Assembly: GCF_037104765.1 (NCBI RefSeq)
Contig: NZ_JBAWSY010000001.1
Span: forward strand, 248,001 to 312,000
Source: Psychrobacillus mangrovi
Lineage (GTDB): Bacteria > Bacillota > Bacilli > Bacillales_A > Planococcaceae
Length of the DNA: 64,000 nucleotides
Direction of reading: 5' to 3'
This document shows positions 26,347 through 34,641 of the stretch, piece by piece. Position 1 is the first letter of the stretch. Every line of letters begins with the position of its first letter. A program made the translations under genes and the position numbers. The notes below the pieces were generated by a model. It was not told the DNA's origin. It worked only from the letters and a program-made list of their open reading frames with translations, and made no database searches.

Positions 26347-26859
26347 TTATATTCTATTTGGAGATGTTTTATTGGAATCCACTGGGTAAAACTGGTTAGT
26401 CCCTGTTTCCTCATCAAACTTACGATGAAACCCCATTCCAGTAACTTCAGCTAAAACTACATCTACTGTAATGTCAGGGTTTTCTCCTTTCATAAAATGA
26501 CCTCCAAAAACGTTGCCATGTTGATCACACATAGACCCGTGAAAATGAGTTTCGTAGTCCCCATCTCTTTTACACACCACACCTGTTCCCTGTAAAAATT
26601 CTATTGGTCCCTCGTTTACTATAAGGTTATTATATCCAACTCCAATTTTAGAAGTTTCATTCGGAACAAGATAGACAAAACCACTTCTTTGAAAACTTCC
26701 AAAACAACTAATGATAGTTGCATATTCAATGCAATTTTCTTTGCATAATTCCTCTATTCCTTCAAGTAAATCTGTTCCATAAACAAGTCTTGCTCCAACA
26801 ATTTTTCCAAACTGACCGGTAGCATAATTTGCACTTACTAAAGACATAAAATTCATCAT
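26347..26859 (-). CDS. PPC domain (DUF296) protein
   Basis: 170 residues. One PPC/DUF296 domain fills most of it: ELCKENCIEYATIISCFGSF, then EGPIEFLQGTGVVC, HFHGSMCDQHGNVFGGHFMKG (the conserved histidine/glycine core) and ITVDVVLAEVTG. In plants this domain is part of AT-hook proteins; bacterial single-domain forms are uncharacterised and trimeric. The histidine cluster could bind a metal. The start could be either of two adjacent ATGs or the one at residue 5. It is a single gene transcribed away from the S-box operon. Confidence 0.8.
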   Translation of the reverse strand: MMNFMSLVSANYATGQFGKIVGARLVYGTDLLEGIEELCKENCIEYATIISCFGSFQRSGFVYLVPNETSKIGVGYNNLIVNEGPIEFLQGTGVVCKRDGDYETHFHGSMCDQHGNVFGGHFMKGENPDITVDVVLAEVTGMGFHRKFDEETGTNQFYPVDSNKTSPNRI

Positions 26860-26929
26860 CCCTGCATATTTATTTATTGATAATAACTTTAAACTAACCA
26901 GACTGAAAATTTCAACTAGAAAAAATTTG

Positions 26930-26958
26930 TTGACTTTAATAAGTTGATGTAGTAAATT
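26930..26958 (+). promoter_or_regulatory. Promoter of the S-box met operon
   Basis: TTGACT, a 17-base spacer and TAAATT lie about 37 bases before the riboswitch P1 helix. Good -35, moderate -10. Confidence 0.55.
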
Positions 26959-26994
26959 AACTTTTATGGAATAGCTGAAAAATTAAATAGCTTT

Positions 26995-27160
26995 TATCTC
27001 TTATCAAGAGTAGCTGAGGGACTGGCCCGTTGAAGCTCGGCAACCATCTACATTATTTTATGTAGAAAGGTGCTAAATCCTGCAAAACAATTGTTTTGGC
27101 AGATAAGAGAGGACAATAGTATTTTCGTGTGCCTCTCTTTCTGTGAAAGAGAGGCTTTTT
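26995..27160 (+). promoter_or_regulatory. SAM-I (S-box) riboswitch with terminator
   Basis: The S-box core is easily read: P1 arms TCTCTTATC / GATAAGAGA (26996-27004 and 27102-27110), then AAGAGTAGCTGAGGGA, GGCCCGTTGAAGCTCGGCAACC, and GGTGCTAAATCCTGCA. The expression platform is a strong hairpin at 27131-27155 (GCCTCTCTTTC / GAAAGAGAGGC) followed by TTTTT. The 3' strand of P1 plus GG (AGAGAGG) can pair with CCTCTCT of the terminator, forming the antiterminator. With SAM bound, transcription ends before metQ; when SAM is low the operon is read. Confidence 0.96.
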
Positions 27161-27203
27161 ATATTTATTCAACGAAAGTTATAAATTATAGGAGGAAAAT
27201 GAA

Positions 27204-28031
27204 ATGAAAAAATTTGGTTTACTTTTATCAACTGTACTTTTATCTGGAGCGCTAGCAGCATGTGGGGATAGCTCAACTGATGGAGATAAAACAGAAGCAT
27301 TAAATGAAAAAAAATTAGTTGTAGGGGTTACAGCAGGACCACATGAACAAATCGTTGAAGTTGCAAAAGAAGTAGCTGCAAAAGACGGACTAGAAATTGA
27401 ACTAAAAGTTTTCTCTGATTACATACTTCCAAACACAGCACTATCTGAAAAAGACCTAGATGCTAATAGTTATCAGCATGAGCCTTTCTTAAATACTTTT
27501 AACGAAGACCATGGAACAGATTTAGTACCTGTTGGGAAAACAATTCTAAATCCAATGGGAGTTTACTCAGACAAATTTGACTCAATAGATGATCTTCCAG
27601 ACGGAGCAACTTTTGGGTTACCTAACGATCCAACTAACGGCGCTCGCGCACTATACATTTTAGAAGAACACGGCCTAATCAAAATAAAAGAGGATAAAAG
27701 AGAAACTGCTTCCATCTATGATCTAGAAGAAAACCCAAAAAATTTAAAATTCATTGAGCTAGAAGCAGCACAAATTCCTAAACAGTTAAGCGAAGTTGAT
27801 GCGGCAGCAATTAACACTAACTTTGCTTTAGATGCTGGTATTAATCCAAAAGAAGATTCTATTTTACTAGAGTCATCTAATTCACCATATGTAAACTACA
27901 TTGTTGTACGCGCTGAGAATAAAGACGACCCAACGATTCAAAAGTTTGTTAAAGCTTATCAATCAGAAGAAGTTAAAAAATTCATCGAAGAAGAATTTCA
28001 AGGTTCTGTATTACCTAGCTGGGAAGAGTAG
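27204..28031 (+). CDS. metQ: Methionine-binding lipoprotein MetQ
   Basis: 275 residues. A lipoprotein signal ends in the lipobox LAAC (cysteine near residue 20). The mature part is a NlpA-family binding protein: KLVVGVTAGPHEQIVEVAKEV, then ANSYQHEPFLNTF, ATFGLPNDPTNGARALYILEEHGLI and NTNFALDAGINPKEDSI. It binds D- or L-methionine, or an analogue, outside the membrane for MetNI. It is first after the riboswitch, unlike the B. subtilis order metN-metP-metQ. AGGAGG precedes the ATG. A terminator-like hairpin follows before metN. Confidence 0.93.
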   Translation: MKKFGLLLSTVLLSGALAACGDSSTDGDKTEALNEKKLVVGVTAGPHEQIVEVAKEVAAKDGLEIELKVFSDYILPNTALSEKDLDANSYQHEPFLNTFNEDHGTDLVPVGKTILNPMGVYSDKFDSIDDLPDGATFGLPNDPTNGARALYILEEHGLIKIKEDKRETASIYDLEENPKNLKFIELEAAQIPKQLSEVDAAAINTNFALDAGINPKEDSILLESSNSPYVNYIVVRAENKDDPTIQKFVKAYQSEEVKKFIEEEFQGSVLPSWEE

Positions 28032-28042
28032 ATGATATTCGG

Positions 28043-28072
28043 AAACGTTACCGACCTCGGTAACGTTTTCTT
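28043..28072 (+). terminator. Intra-operon hairpin between metQ and metN
   Basis: Eleven-base arms AAACGTTACCG / CGGTAACGTTT with an ACCT loop are followed by TTCTTT. It has terminator form inside the operon and probably lowers metN and later genes relative to metQ. Confidence 0.65.
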
Positions 28073-28090
28073 TAGAAAGGAAGGCAAACA

Positions 28091-29110
28091 ATGATTGTTT
28101 TAGAAAATATATCAAAAGAATTTAAAAGTAAGAATGGCATTGTAAAAGCAGTAAATAATGTCAATATACATGTGAAAAAAGGCGAAATCCATGGAGTAAT
28201 TGGATATAGCGGTGCTGGAAAGAGTACACTCATTCGTTGCGTTAATCTTCTAGAAAAACCTACTGAAGGTAAAGTTTTTATAAACGGAAAGGAAGCAACC
28301 TCCCTCCCCCTTCCAAAACTAAGAGAAGTTCGGAACAAAATAGGAATGATCTTCCAAGGTTTCAACTTGTTAAAAACAGCGACAGTTTACGATAATATAG
28401 CTATCCCTCTGAAACTTCTTGGGTATGATCAAACAGAAGTAAAAACAAGGGTAAATAAATACTTAGAAATTGTAGGCCTGACGGATAAACATAATAACTA
28501 TCCAAATCAATTATCAGGTGGTCAAAAACAAAGGGTTGCTATAGCACGTGCTCTTGCACAAGAACCAGAAGTGTTATTAAGTGACGAAGCGACAAGTGCG
28601 CTTGATCCTGAAACAACTGATTCTATCTTGGAACTCTTATTAAAAATTAATAGAGAATTAGGGATAACAATTTTATTAATCACGCATGAAATGAATGTTA
28701 TTCAAAAAATTTGCGATTATGTATATGTAATGGAAAATGGAGAAGTAGTTGAACAGAATTCAGCTATTAATCTATTCACTAAACCAAGTCACACAACCAC
28801 TAAAAAGTTTTTAAATACAATTAGTCAGCGAAATTTACCTCCTACTTTAATCTCACAATTAAATGTTAGTGGAGCTGTTACACGTTTAACATTTGTTGGA
28901 GAAAGTACAGGTAAGCCTCTAATCGCAGAAGTTAGCCAAAAATTCAATGTTCAGCCAAATATTTTAACTGCTAATATTATTGAGTTAAAAAATGGGATCG
29001 TTGGTAACATTGTCATTCATTTGATTGGTGTTCAAGATCAAGTAAATGCAGCAATAAAATTTTTGGAAGATCACGGCGTTGGCACTGAAGATTTGGAGGG
29101 ACAATCATGA
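28091..29110 (+). CDS. metN: Methionine ABC transporter ATPase MetN
   Basis: 339 residues. ATPase domain with Walker A GYSGAGKST (about residue 38), signature LSGGQKQRVAIARAL, Walker B VLLSDEATSALDPET and switch histidine ITHEM. The C-terminal 80 residues are an NIL domain (VTRLTFVGESTGKPLIAEVS onward), which in MetN binds methionine and gives transinhibition. The ATG follows AAAGGAAGG. The stop overlaps the metI start (ATGA). Confidence 0.94.
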   Translation: MIVLENISKEFKSKNGIVKAVNNVNIHVKKGEIHGVIGYSGAGKSTLIRCVNLLEKPTEGKVFINGKEATSLPLPKLREVRNKIGMIFQGFNLLKTATVYDNIAIPLKLLGYDQTEVKTRVNKYLEIVGLTDKHNNYPNQLSGGQKQRVAIARALAQEPEVLLSDEATSALDPETTDSILELLLKINRELGITILLITHEMNVIQKICDYVYVMENGEVVEQNSAINLFTKPSHTTTKKFLNTISQRNLPPTLISQLNVSGAVTRLTFVGESTGKPLIAEVSQKFNVQPNILTANIIELKNGIVGNIVIHLIGVQDQVNAAIKFLEDHGVGTEDLEGQS

Positions 29111-29778
29111 GCAGATCCGAACAGTTTATAGAGCAATGGTTACCGATTATCGGAAAATCAGTGATTGAAACATTCCAAATGGTTGGCATTTCATTGTTTT
29201 TCTCTGTTTTAATCGGAATTCCTTTAGGAATTTTAATCGTATTAACTAGACCAGGTCAGGCATTACAAAATAAAATTTTATATCAAATTAGTAATTTAAT
29301 TATTAACATAGTACGTTCAGTACCTTTCATCATTTTACTATTTTTCATACTTCCTTTTACGAAAATAATTGTTGGTACTACAATCGGTGTTAAAGGAGTT
29401 ATAGTTCCATTAGTTATCTATACTGCTCCATATATTGCACGCTTAATGGAATCTGCCTTACTTGAAGTAGAGAATGGTGTAATTGAGGCCTATACAGCGA
29501 TGGGAATTAAAACAAGATCGATTATTTGGCATGTACTGTTAAGAGAAGCCCGCCCTTCTATCATTTTAGGATTAACTATATCAACAGTTAGTTTAATAGG
29601 CGCAACTGCCATGGCTGGTATGGTTGGAGCTGGAGGACTTGGAGATTTAGCCTACCGTTTCGGACATTTACGTTATGAAGTTGATGTCATGTACGCTACT
29701 GTCTTTATTTTAATTATCCTCGTACAAAGTATCCAATCAATCGGTAATAGATTAGCAGCTAGATTGAAGAAAGATTAA
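29107..29778 (+). CDS. metI: Methionine ABC transporter permease MetI (MetP)
   Basis: 223 residues, five membrane helices, with the EAA-type loop YTAMGIKTRSIIWHVLLREARPSI and the family stretch INIVRSVPFIILLFFILPF. It forms the homodimeric channel of MetNIQ. Its start overlaps the metN stop by four bases. The crotonase-like gene starts 15 bases later behind its own GGAGG, and no terminator lies between, so transport and downstream enzymes are in one transcript. Confidence 0.93.
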   Translation: MSRSEQFIEQWLPIIGKSVIETFQMVGISLFFSVLIGIPLGILIVLTRPGQALQNKILYQISNLIINIVRSVPFIILLFFILPFTKIIVGTTIGVKGVIVPLVIYTAPYIARLMESALLEVENGVIEAYTAMGIKTRSIIWHVLLREARPSIILGLTISTVSLIGATAMAGMVGAGGLGDLAYRFGHLRYEVDVMYATVFILIILVQSIQSIGNRLAARLKKD

Positions 29779-29792
29779 TCGGAGGTTTTCAT

Positions 29793-30569
29793 ATGACTAA
29801 CTATTTGTATGTTGAGCGCAACGGTTCTATCGCTACCCTCATTTTTAATCGTGCAGAGAAGAAAAATTCTTTTTCTCTTGCTATGTTTCAAGAGCTAGGT
29901 AATATCTTAGATGAGCTCGAAGATGATTCTAAAATAAAATTATTAATTTTAAAAGGTGTGGACGAAAGAGCATTTTCATCCGGTGCAGATATTACGGAGT
30001 TCCTTGAAAATCGTTTTTCTGCACAAAAAGCTAAAGATTATAATGATGCTACTTTGGAATCTATTGAAAAACTATATCGTTTTCCTAAACCAACAATTGC
30101 TCTTATTAAAACATTGGCAATTGGTGGTGGATTAGAGTTAGCTAATTCTTGTGATTTTAGGTTTGCTACTTCTGGCAGTAAGCTAGGAATCACTGCTTCT
30201 AACATCGGTATTATATACAACTTAACTAGCACCAAGCGGTTAGTAAATCTAATTGGCCCATCAAAAGCAAAAGAACTACTTTATACTGCTAATTTAATCT
30301 CTGCTGAAGAAGGAAGAGAAATAGGTTTAATTGATTATGTATATCCAATGGATGAGATTGAAGAGAAATGTCATGAGTTTGCCGAACAAATTATCCGTAA
30401 ATCTTCTGTAGCAAATAATGGTATCAAGCAAGTAATTCAATCGATTATAGACGGTGAGAATGAAGAAACGAAAGAAATAGAACAACTAATTTTAGATTCA
30501 TTCAGTTCGGAAGATTATAAAGAAGGAATTCAAGCATTTTTAGAAAAAAGAAAACCCAATTTTTCTTAA
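29793..30569 (+). CDS. Crotonase-fold protein lacking one hydratase glutamate
   Basis: 258 residues of the enoyl-CoA hydratase/isomerase superfamily. The oxyanion-hole stretches AFSSGADITEF and LAIGGGLELANSCDF are present; the latter holds the equivalent of rat hydratase Glu144. The second catalytic position (rat Glu164, normally in QPEI) falls in LGITASNIGII and is alanine by ungapped alignment, and the usual PGxGGTQRL is replaced by YNLTSTKRL. A simple hydratase is therefore unlikely; an isomerase, decarboxylase or hydrolase of the fold fits better. It follows metI by 15 bases and is four bases plus a ribosome site from the hydroxyacid oxidase. Confidence 0.82.
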   Translation: MTNYLYVERNGSIATLIFNRAEKKNSFSLAMFQELGNILDELEDDSKIKLLILKGVDERAFSSGADITEFLENRFSAQKAKDYNDATLESIEKLYRFPKPTIALIKTLAIGGGLELANSCDFRFATSGSKLGITASNIGIIYNLTSTKRLVNLIGPSKAKELLYTANLISAEEGREIGLIDYVYPMDEIEEKCHEFAEQIIRKSSVANNGIKQVIQSIIDGENEETKEIEQLILDSFSSEDYKEGIQAFLEKRKPNFS

Positions 30570-30581
30570 GAGGTGAGCTAT

Positions 30582-31724
30582 ATGTCAACTATTAAAAACA
30601 ATGATTTGTTATTAGATAATATCGGTTCTAATGAAAAATATCCTATCAATTTTAGCGAATTAGAACAAGCTGCAAAGGAAAAACTAGAGGCAGGTCCTTT
30701 TGGATATATCCGCTCCTCTGCAGGTGGTGAAGAAACTTATCGTAAAAATAGCAATTCATTTGAAAAATATTCGATTGTACCAAGATTTCTTACAGATGTT
30801 TCTGCATTAAATACAGAAGTTACTATACTTGGTCGTACATACCCTCACCCCCTTTTTATAGCTCCTGTAGGTGTAAATAAGATTGCACATGAGGATGGGG
30901 AAATTGCTGTAGCTAAAGCAGCGGCAAAATTTAATTATCCTTACATTCAAAGTACCGTGTCAAGTTATTCGATCGAAGAAATCGCAGAAGCGACAGAAGG
31001 CAGTTCGAAATGGTTTCAATTGTATTGGTCACAAAACAAAGAAATTTCTTTTAGTATGATTCAAAGAGCTGAAGCAGCAGGATACGAAGCAATTGTTTTA
31101 ACTGTAGATACAGTTATGCTTGGTTGGCGTGAGGAAGATGTAAGAAATCAGTTTTCTCCTCTTAAACGCGGTTTTGGTCAAGGTAATTATGCCTCTGATC
31201 CTGTTTTTATGGCTGCTCTACCGGATCAGTCGAAGGATGCCATTATAGATAGTATGATAGAAAACATCTATCATCCTACATTAAATTGGAACAACATCGA
31301 GGAATTAAGAGAGTATACTTCATTGCCAATATTACTGAAAGGTATTCTTCATCCAGAAGATGCGAAGCTAGCAATTGAAAAAGGTTTGGATGGCATTATC
31401 GTTTCTAACCATGGTGGGCGTCAGTTAGATGGTGTAATTGCTAGTATCGATGCCCTTCCTGAAATAGTTGAGATTGTAAACGGTAAAATTCCAGTACTTT
31501 TTGACAGTGGTGTAAGACGTGGTTCAGATGCAGTAAAGGCTCTAGCACTTGGAGCAACCGCAGTATGCATTGGACGACCTTTTATATGGGGATTGGCTAG
31601 TGGCGGTCAAGCTGGTGTTGAAAGGGTTCTTGAAAATTTTCTTCAAGAAACAAATGTTTCGATTTCATTGAGTGGAGCACGAAATTTAGAGGAGCTTCGT
31701 AAGTTAAAAATTGTACGAAGCTAA
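30582..31724 (+). CDS. FMN-dependent 2-hydroxyacid oxidase, lactate-monooxygenase type
   Basis: About 380 residues from ATG 30582 (GAGGTG six bases upstream; an in-frame GTG at 30573 lies inside that site). It is a TIM-barrel FMN enzyme: PLFIAPVGVNKIAHEDGE, QSTVSSYSIEEIAEA, WFQLYW, LTVDTVMLGWREEDVRNQF, the catalytic-base motif SNHGGRQLDG, and DSGVRRGSDAVKALALGA with IGRPFIWGL for phosphate binding. The loop GWREEDVR...GFGQGNYASDPVF is like lactate 2-monooxygenase rather than glycolate oxidase. It would oxidise a 2-hydroxy acid with O2, giving a 2-keto acid plus peroxide or, if monooxygenase-like, the decarboxylated acid. Context suggests a methionine-related hydroxy acid, which is inference. 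Confidence 0.85.
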   Translation: MSTIKNNDLLLDNIGSNEKYPINFSELEQAAKEKLEAGPFGYIRSSAGGEETYRKNSNSFEKYSIVPRFLTDVSALNTEVTILGRTYPHPLFIAPVGVNKIAHEDGEIAVAKAAAKFNYPYIQSTVSSYSIEEIAEATEGSSKWFQLYWSQNKEISFSMIQRAEAAGYEAIVLTVDTVMLGWREEDVRNQFSPLKRGFGQGNYASDPVFMAALPDQSKDAIIDSMIENIYHPTLNWNNIEELREYTSLPILLKGILHPEDAKLAIEKGLDGIIVSNHGGRQLDGVIASIDALPEIVEIVNGKIPVLFDSGVRRGSDAVKALALGATAVCIGRPFIWGLASGGQAGVERVLENFLQETNVSISLSGARNLEELRKLKIVRS

Positions 31725-31753
31725 TAGCAGTTTTAAAAGGTGGTAAGTTACAA

Positions 31754-32947
31754 ATGGAACAATCTTTAAAAGGAATGAAAGTGGTTGATTTATCACAAGT
31801 TCTTGCTGGCCCCTATTGTACAATGGTGCTAGGAGATATGGGTGCTGATGTTGTAAAAGTGGAAAAATTCCCTAAAGGGGATGATACACGAACAATGGGT
31901 CCCTATATTAACGATGAAAGCTATATGTATATGATGGTCAATCGAAATAAACGTGGGATATGTCTTAATTTAAAAACAGAAGAAGGTCTACAGATTTTAT
32001 ATAAACTAATAAAAGATGCAGATGTCTTCATTGAGAACTATCGACCAGGTGTTACGAAGAAGCTTGGAATTGATTATGATACTTTAAAATCGATCAATCC
32101 AGGCATGATTTATTGTTCTATATCAGGTTATGGCCAAACTGGACCTTACAAGAATAAGGGTGGCTTTGATATCATGGCGCAAGGTCTCTCTGGATTAATC
32201 GATATGACAGGAGAACGTACAGGAAAGCCTGTTAAAGTAGGAATTGCTATCCATGATATTGCTGCAGCTCAAACAGCAATTCAGTCTATTTTAGCTGCAT
32301 ATATTCATCGATTGAAGTCAGGAAATGGTCAGTATATTGACGTTTCATTAGTAGATTCTGGACTTGCTTGGACTGTTTGGGAAGCTGCTGCATACTTCGG
32401 AAAAGGTGAAGTTCCAAGTAGAAATGGTACTGCACACCGGGTTTCTGCACCCTACCAAGGGTACAAAACGAAAGATGGATTTATATTAATTGGCGCAGCC
32501 AATCAAAAACTTTGGGAAAAGTTTTGTTTAAATGTAGTAAATAAACCAGAATGGATAAAGGATGAACGATTCTTAACGAATAGTATTCGTTCACTTCATG
32601 TCGATGAATTAGAAATTGAAATTGAAAATATTTTAAAAGAAAATGATTCAACTTATTGGTTGAATTTGTTAGATGTACATGGTATCCCTTCTGGACCAAT
32701 TTATTCATATGATCAAACTCTTTCGGATGAGCATATTCTTTCAAGGGACATGATTTTGGACTATGAGCATCCAGTTGCTGGTGCTATGAAGACTCTTGGA
32801 TTCCCAGCAAAATTCTCAGAAACACCTGGTCAATTCAAGAGCCCTGCTCCCCTATTGGGCCAGCATAATAGCGAAGTGTTGAATCAGCTAGGATTTTCAG
32901 CAGATGAAATTAGTGACCTTTTAAATAAACAAGTAATTAATAAATAG
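31754..32947 (+). CDS. CaiB/BaiF (family III) CoA-transferase
   Basis: 397 residues. The opening GMKVVDLSQVLAGPYCTMVLGDMGADVVKVEKF is typical of family III CoA-transferases, followed by NRNKRGICLNLK, IENYRPGVTKKLGIDY and the catalytic aspartate in GGFDIMAQGLSG (about residue 140). The enzyme moves CoA between carboxylates, such as formyl-, oxalyl-, succinyl- or carnitine-CoA types. AGGTGG precedes the ATG, and the gap after the oxidase gene is 29 bases, so it is the last gene of the S-box-led string. A terminator follows. The acid it activates is unknown. Confidence 0.9.
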   Translation: MEQSLKGMKVVDLSQVLAGPYCTMVLGDMGADVVKVEKFPKGDDTRTMGPYINDESYMYMMVNRNKRGICLNLKTEEGLQILYKLIKDADVFIENYRPGVTKKLGIDYDTLKSINPGMIYCSISGYGQTGPYKNKGGFDIMAQGLSGLIDMTGERTGKPVKVGIAIHDIAAAQTAIQSILAAYIHRLKSGNGQYIDVSLVDSGLAWTVWEAAAYFGKGEVPSRNGTAHRVSAPYQGYKTKDGFILIGAANQKLWEKFCLNVVNKPEWIKDERFLTNSIRSLHVDELEIEIENILKENDSTYWLNLLDVHGIPSGPIYSYDQTLSDEHILSRDMILDYEHPVAGAMKTLGFPAKFSETPGQFKSPAPLLGQHNSEVLNQLGFSADEISDLLNKQVINK

Positions 32948-32976
32948 GACCGAGTTTACACTCGGCCCTTTCTTTT
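32947..32976 (+). terminator. Terminator of the S-box met operon
   Basis: GGACCGAG pairs with CTCGGCCC (one mismatch) around a six-base loop, followed by TTTCTTTTT. Confidence 0.75.
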
Positions 32977-32989
32977 TACATATTAGCCA

Positions 32990-33381
32990 TTAATCTTTTA
33001 GCAATGGCTGCTTTGGACTACCTTCTTTTACAAATAGCTGAATCCCGCTTGCTGGATTAGTGCCTTTCCAAATATATTTTATATCTTTATAGTCCCCTAC
33101 ATTATTCAATTTGAATAATACATTTCTGTATCCACGTTCCTCAAACTTTCTTGCTTGATCAAAAACGCGATTATCTAAACTTGGAATAGGAAGCATTGTT
33201 GTCACATATGAACCTGTTGCCATTTCTATCGCTATTGCATACGCAAGAATATGGGTATCTCCACGAACAAGTAATTAACCATTTAATTCCCTTTCAATCT
33301 CATTAGTTGTTGGTAAAGATAAGATTCAACATTACTGACAAACTCAACATTCTGCTGTGAATTTGGATTAACTATAACCAT
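32990..33381 (-). pseudogene. Decayed gene, unknown family
   Basis: A start with AAAGG at ATG 33381 reads MVIVNPNSQQNVEFVSNVES, then the frame is lost near 33320. The next frame reads LPTTNEIERELNG, hits TAA at 33275-33277, and continues LLVRGDTHILAYAIAIEMATG and on to a stop at 32990. The last part has well-formed protein sequence (RVFDQARKFEERGYRNVLFKLNNVGDY). A frameshift plus a nonsense codon make a pseudogene of about 125 codons the simplest reading. Alternatively only the last 77 residues (from 33223) are translated, but there is no good ribosome site there. Family not recognised. Confidence 0.5.
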
Positions 33382-33482
33382 CCTTTCTATACAATCACAT
33401 TAGTGTATGAGCTGATTATTTATATAGGGACAATTAAGTGGTATGATAAAATGTATATGTAAAACAAAGTAGGTCGAAAAGA

Positions 33483-34049
33483 ATGACAAAACGTTTAGTA
33501 GTAACCGGTTATAAAGCACATGAATTAGGTATTTTTAATGACTCACATCCAGGAATACCTATTATAAAGAGAGCGATATACAATCAACTACTTGTACGAA
33601 TGGATGAAGGGTTGGAATGGGTAATTTTAAGCGGTCAGCAAGGGGTTGAAACTTGGACTGCCGAATTAATATTAGAGATGAAGGTCGAATATCCACATTT
33701 AAAATTAGCCATTATAACCCCTTTTCTGGAACAAGAAAAAAATTGGAACGAGCAAAAACAAGAAAAGTATAGAAATTTGCTTTTTCAAGCGGATTATAAT
33801 ACAAGTATTACTAAAAGACCTTACGAGGCTCCTTGGCAATTCATCGAAAAAAATAAATTCCTACTTAGAAATTCGGACGGAATTCTTATTGTGTACGACG
33901 AAGAAAACGAAGGCTCACCCAAATATTTTAAAAAACTTGCACAACAATATGCTGAAAAAGAAGACTACTCTTTATTTATGGTCGATGCATATGACCTTCA
34001 AATGATTGCAGAAGAAATTGCAGAAGAAGAAAGGAATAATTATTTATGA
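33483..34049 (+). CDS. ypsA: YpsA family SLOG-domain protein
   Basis: 188 residues that match YpsA (DUF1273) over the full length: RLVVTGYKAHELGIFNDSHPG at the N-terminus, WVILSGQQGVETWTAE with the glycine-rich nucleotide-binding turn, and FLLRNSDGILIVYDEENEGSPKYF with the acidic site. The SLOG superfamily binds nucleotides or nucleotide derivatives. B. subtilis YpsA affects cell division when overproduced and is found with gpsB; gpsB is not seen downstream here. Instead the stop overlaps the ATG of an unknown gene. AGTAGG lies upstream. Confidence 0.9.
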   Translation: MTKRLVVTGYKAHELGIFNDSHPGIPIIKRAIYNQLLVRMDEGLEWVILSGQQGVETWTAELILEMKVEYPHLKLAIITPFLEQEKNWNEQKQEKYRNLLFQADYNTSITKRPYEAPWQFIEKNKFLLRNSDGILIVYDEENEGSPKYFKKLAQQYAEKEDYSLFMVDAYDLQMIAEEIAEEERNNYL

Positions 34050-34636
34050 TATCCGAAAAATTAAACAAAAAAATCAAAGAAGCAAATGGTGAAGTAATCA
34101 ATTTATTGATGGAAGAAAAAGAGTTTGCAGAAAGAAAGCAATTAATTTCTGCAGACCAAAAAGTAATAATAACAGAAAAAAATGAACAGTATACAAATGC
34201 AATAATTGAACGATTGGATAAAGAAACAGATGAATCCGTTTCTAAAGGAACTATAGAATTTTTAAGAGCTCCACTATCTCATTTCAAAGAAAAGCAAAAC
34301 GAATATGTTTATATAGAATCAGAAAGCTTTGATGTTATTAATATAGATGCTATTGCATTAGAATTCGACGAAGTATTCGAAGTATACACAGCAATGTTTG
34401 GATTAGCATTACAAAAGAAATTTGGTGCTTCAATACGGGACTACTTAGATCAACATTTTGATTCCCAAAAGATGAACTATAGCTTAATGTTTTCGGGTGA
34501 AGATGGTTTATGGGAAGTAAACTTACCACTAAATTATATAGCCGGTTTTAAAGAAGATTTTACGATTGAACAAACTTATCAATTTTTATATTCCTTTATT
34601 TTCTCATTAGTAGAATGGGTAGAAAATAATAAATAA
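34046..34636 (+). CDS. Unknown protein coupled to ypsA
   Basis: 196 residues, ATG overlapping the ypsA stop (ATGA). The N-terminal 70 residues are charged and helical (KLNKKIKEANGEVINLLMEEKE), the rest looks like a compact alpha/beta domain (IDAIALEFDEVFEVYTAMFGL; FSGEDGLWEVNLPLNYIAGF). No signal, no membrane helix and no motif that I know. The overlap with ypsA means the two proteins are made together and may act together. A good terminator follows. Confidence 0.75.
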   Translation: MISEKLNKKIKEANGEVINLLMEEKEFAERKQLISADQKVIITEKNEQYTNAIIERLDKETDESVSKGTIEFLRAPLSHFKEKQNEYVYIESESFDVINIDAIALEFDEVFEVYTAMFGLALQKKFGASIRDYLDQHFDSQKMNYSLMFSGEDGLWEVNLPLNYIAGFKEDFTIEQTYQFLYSFIFSLVEWVENNK

Positions 34637-34641
34637 AACAT

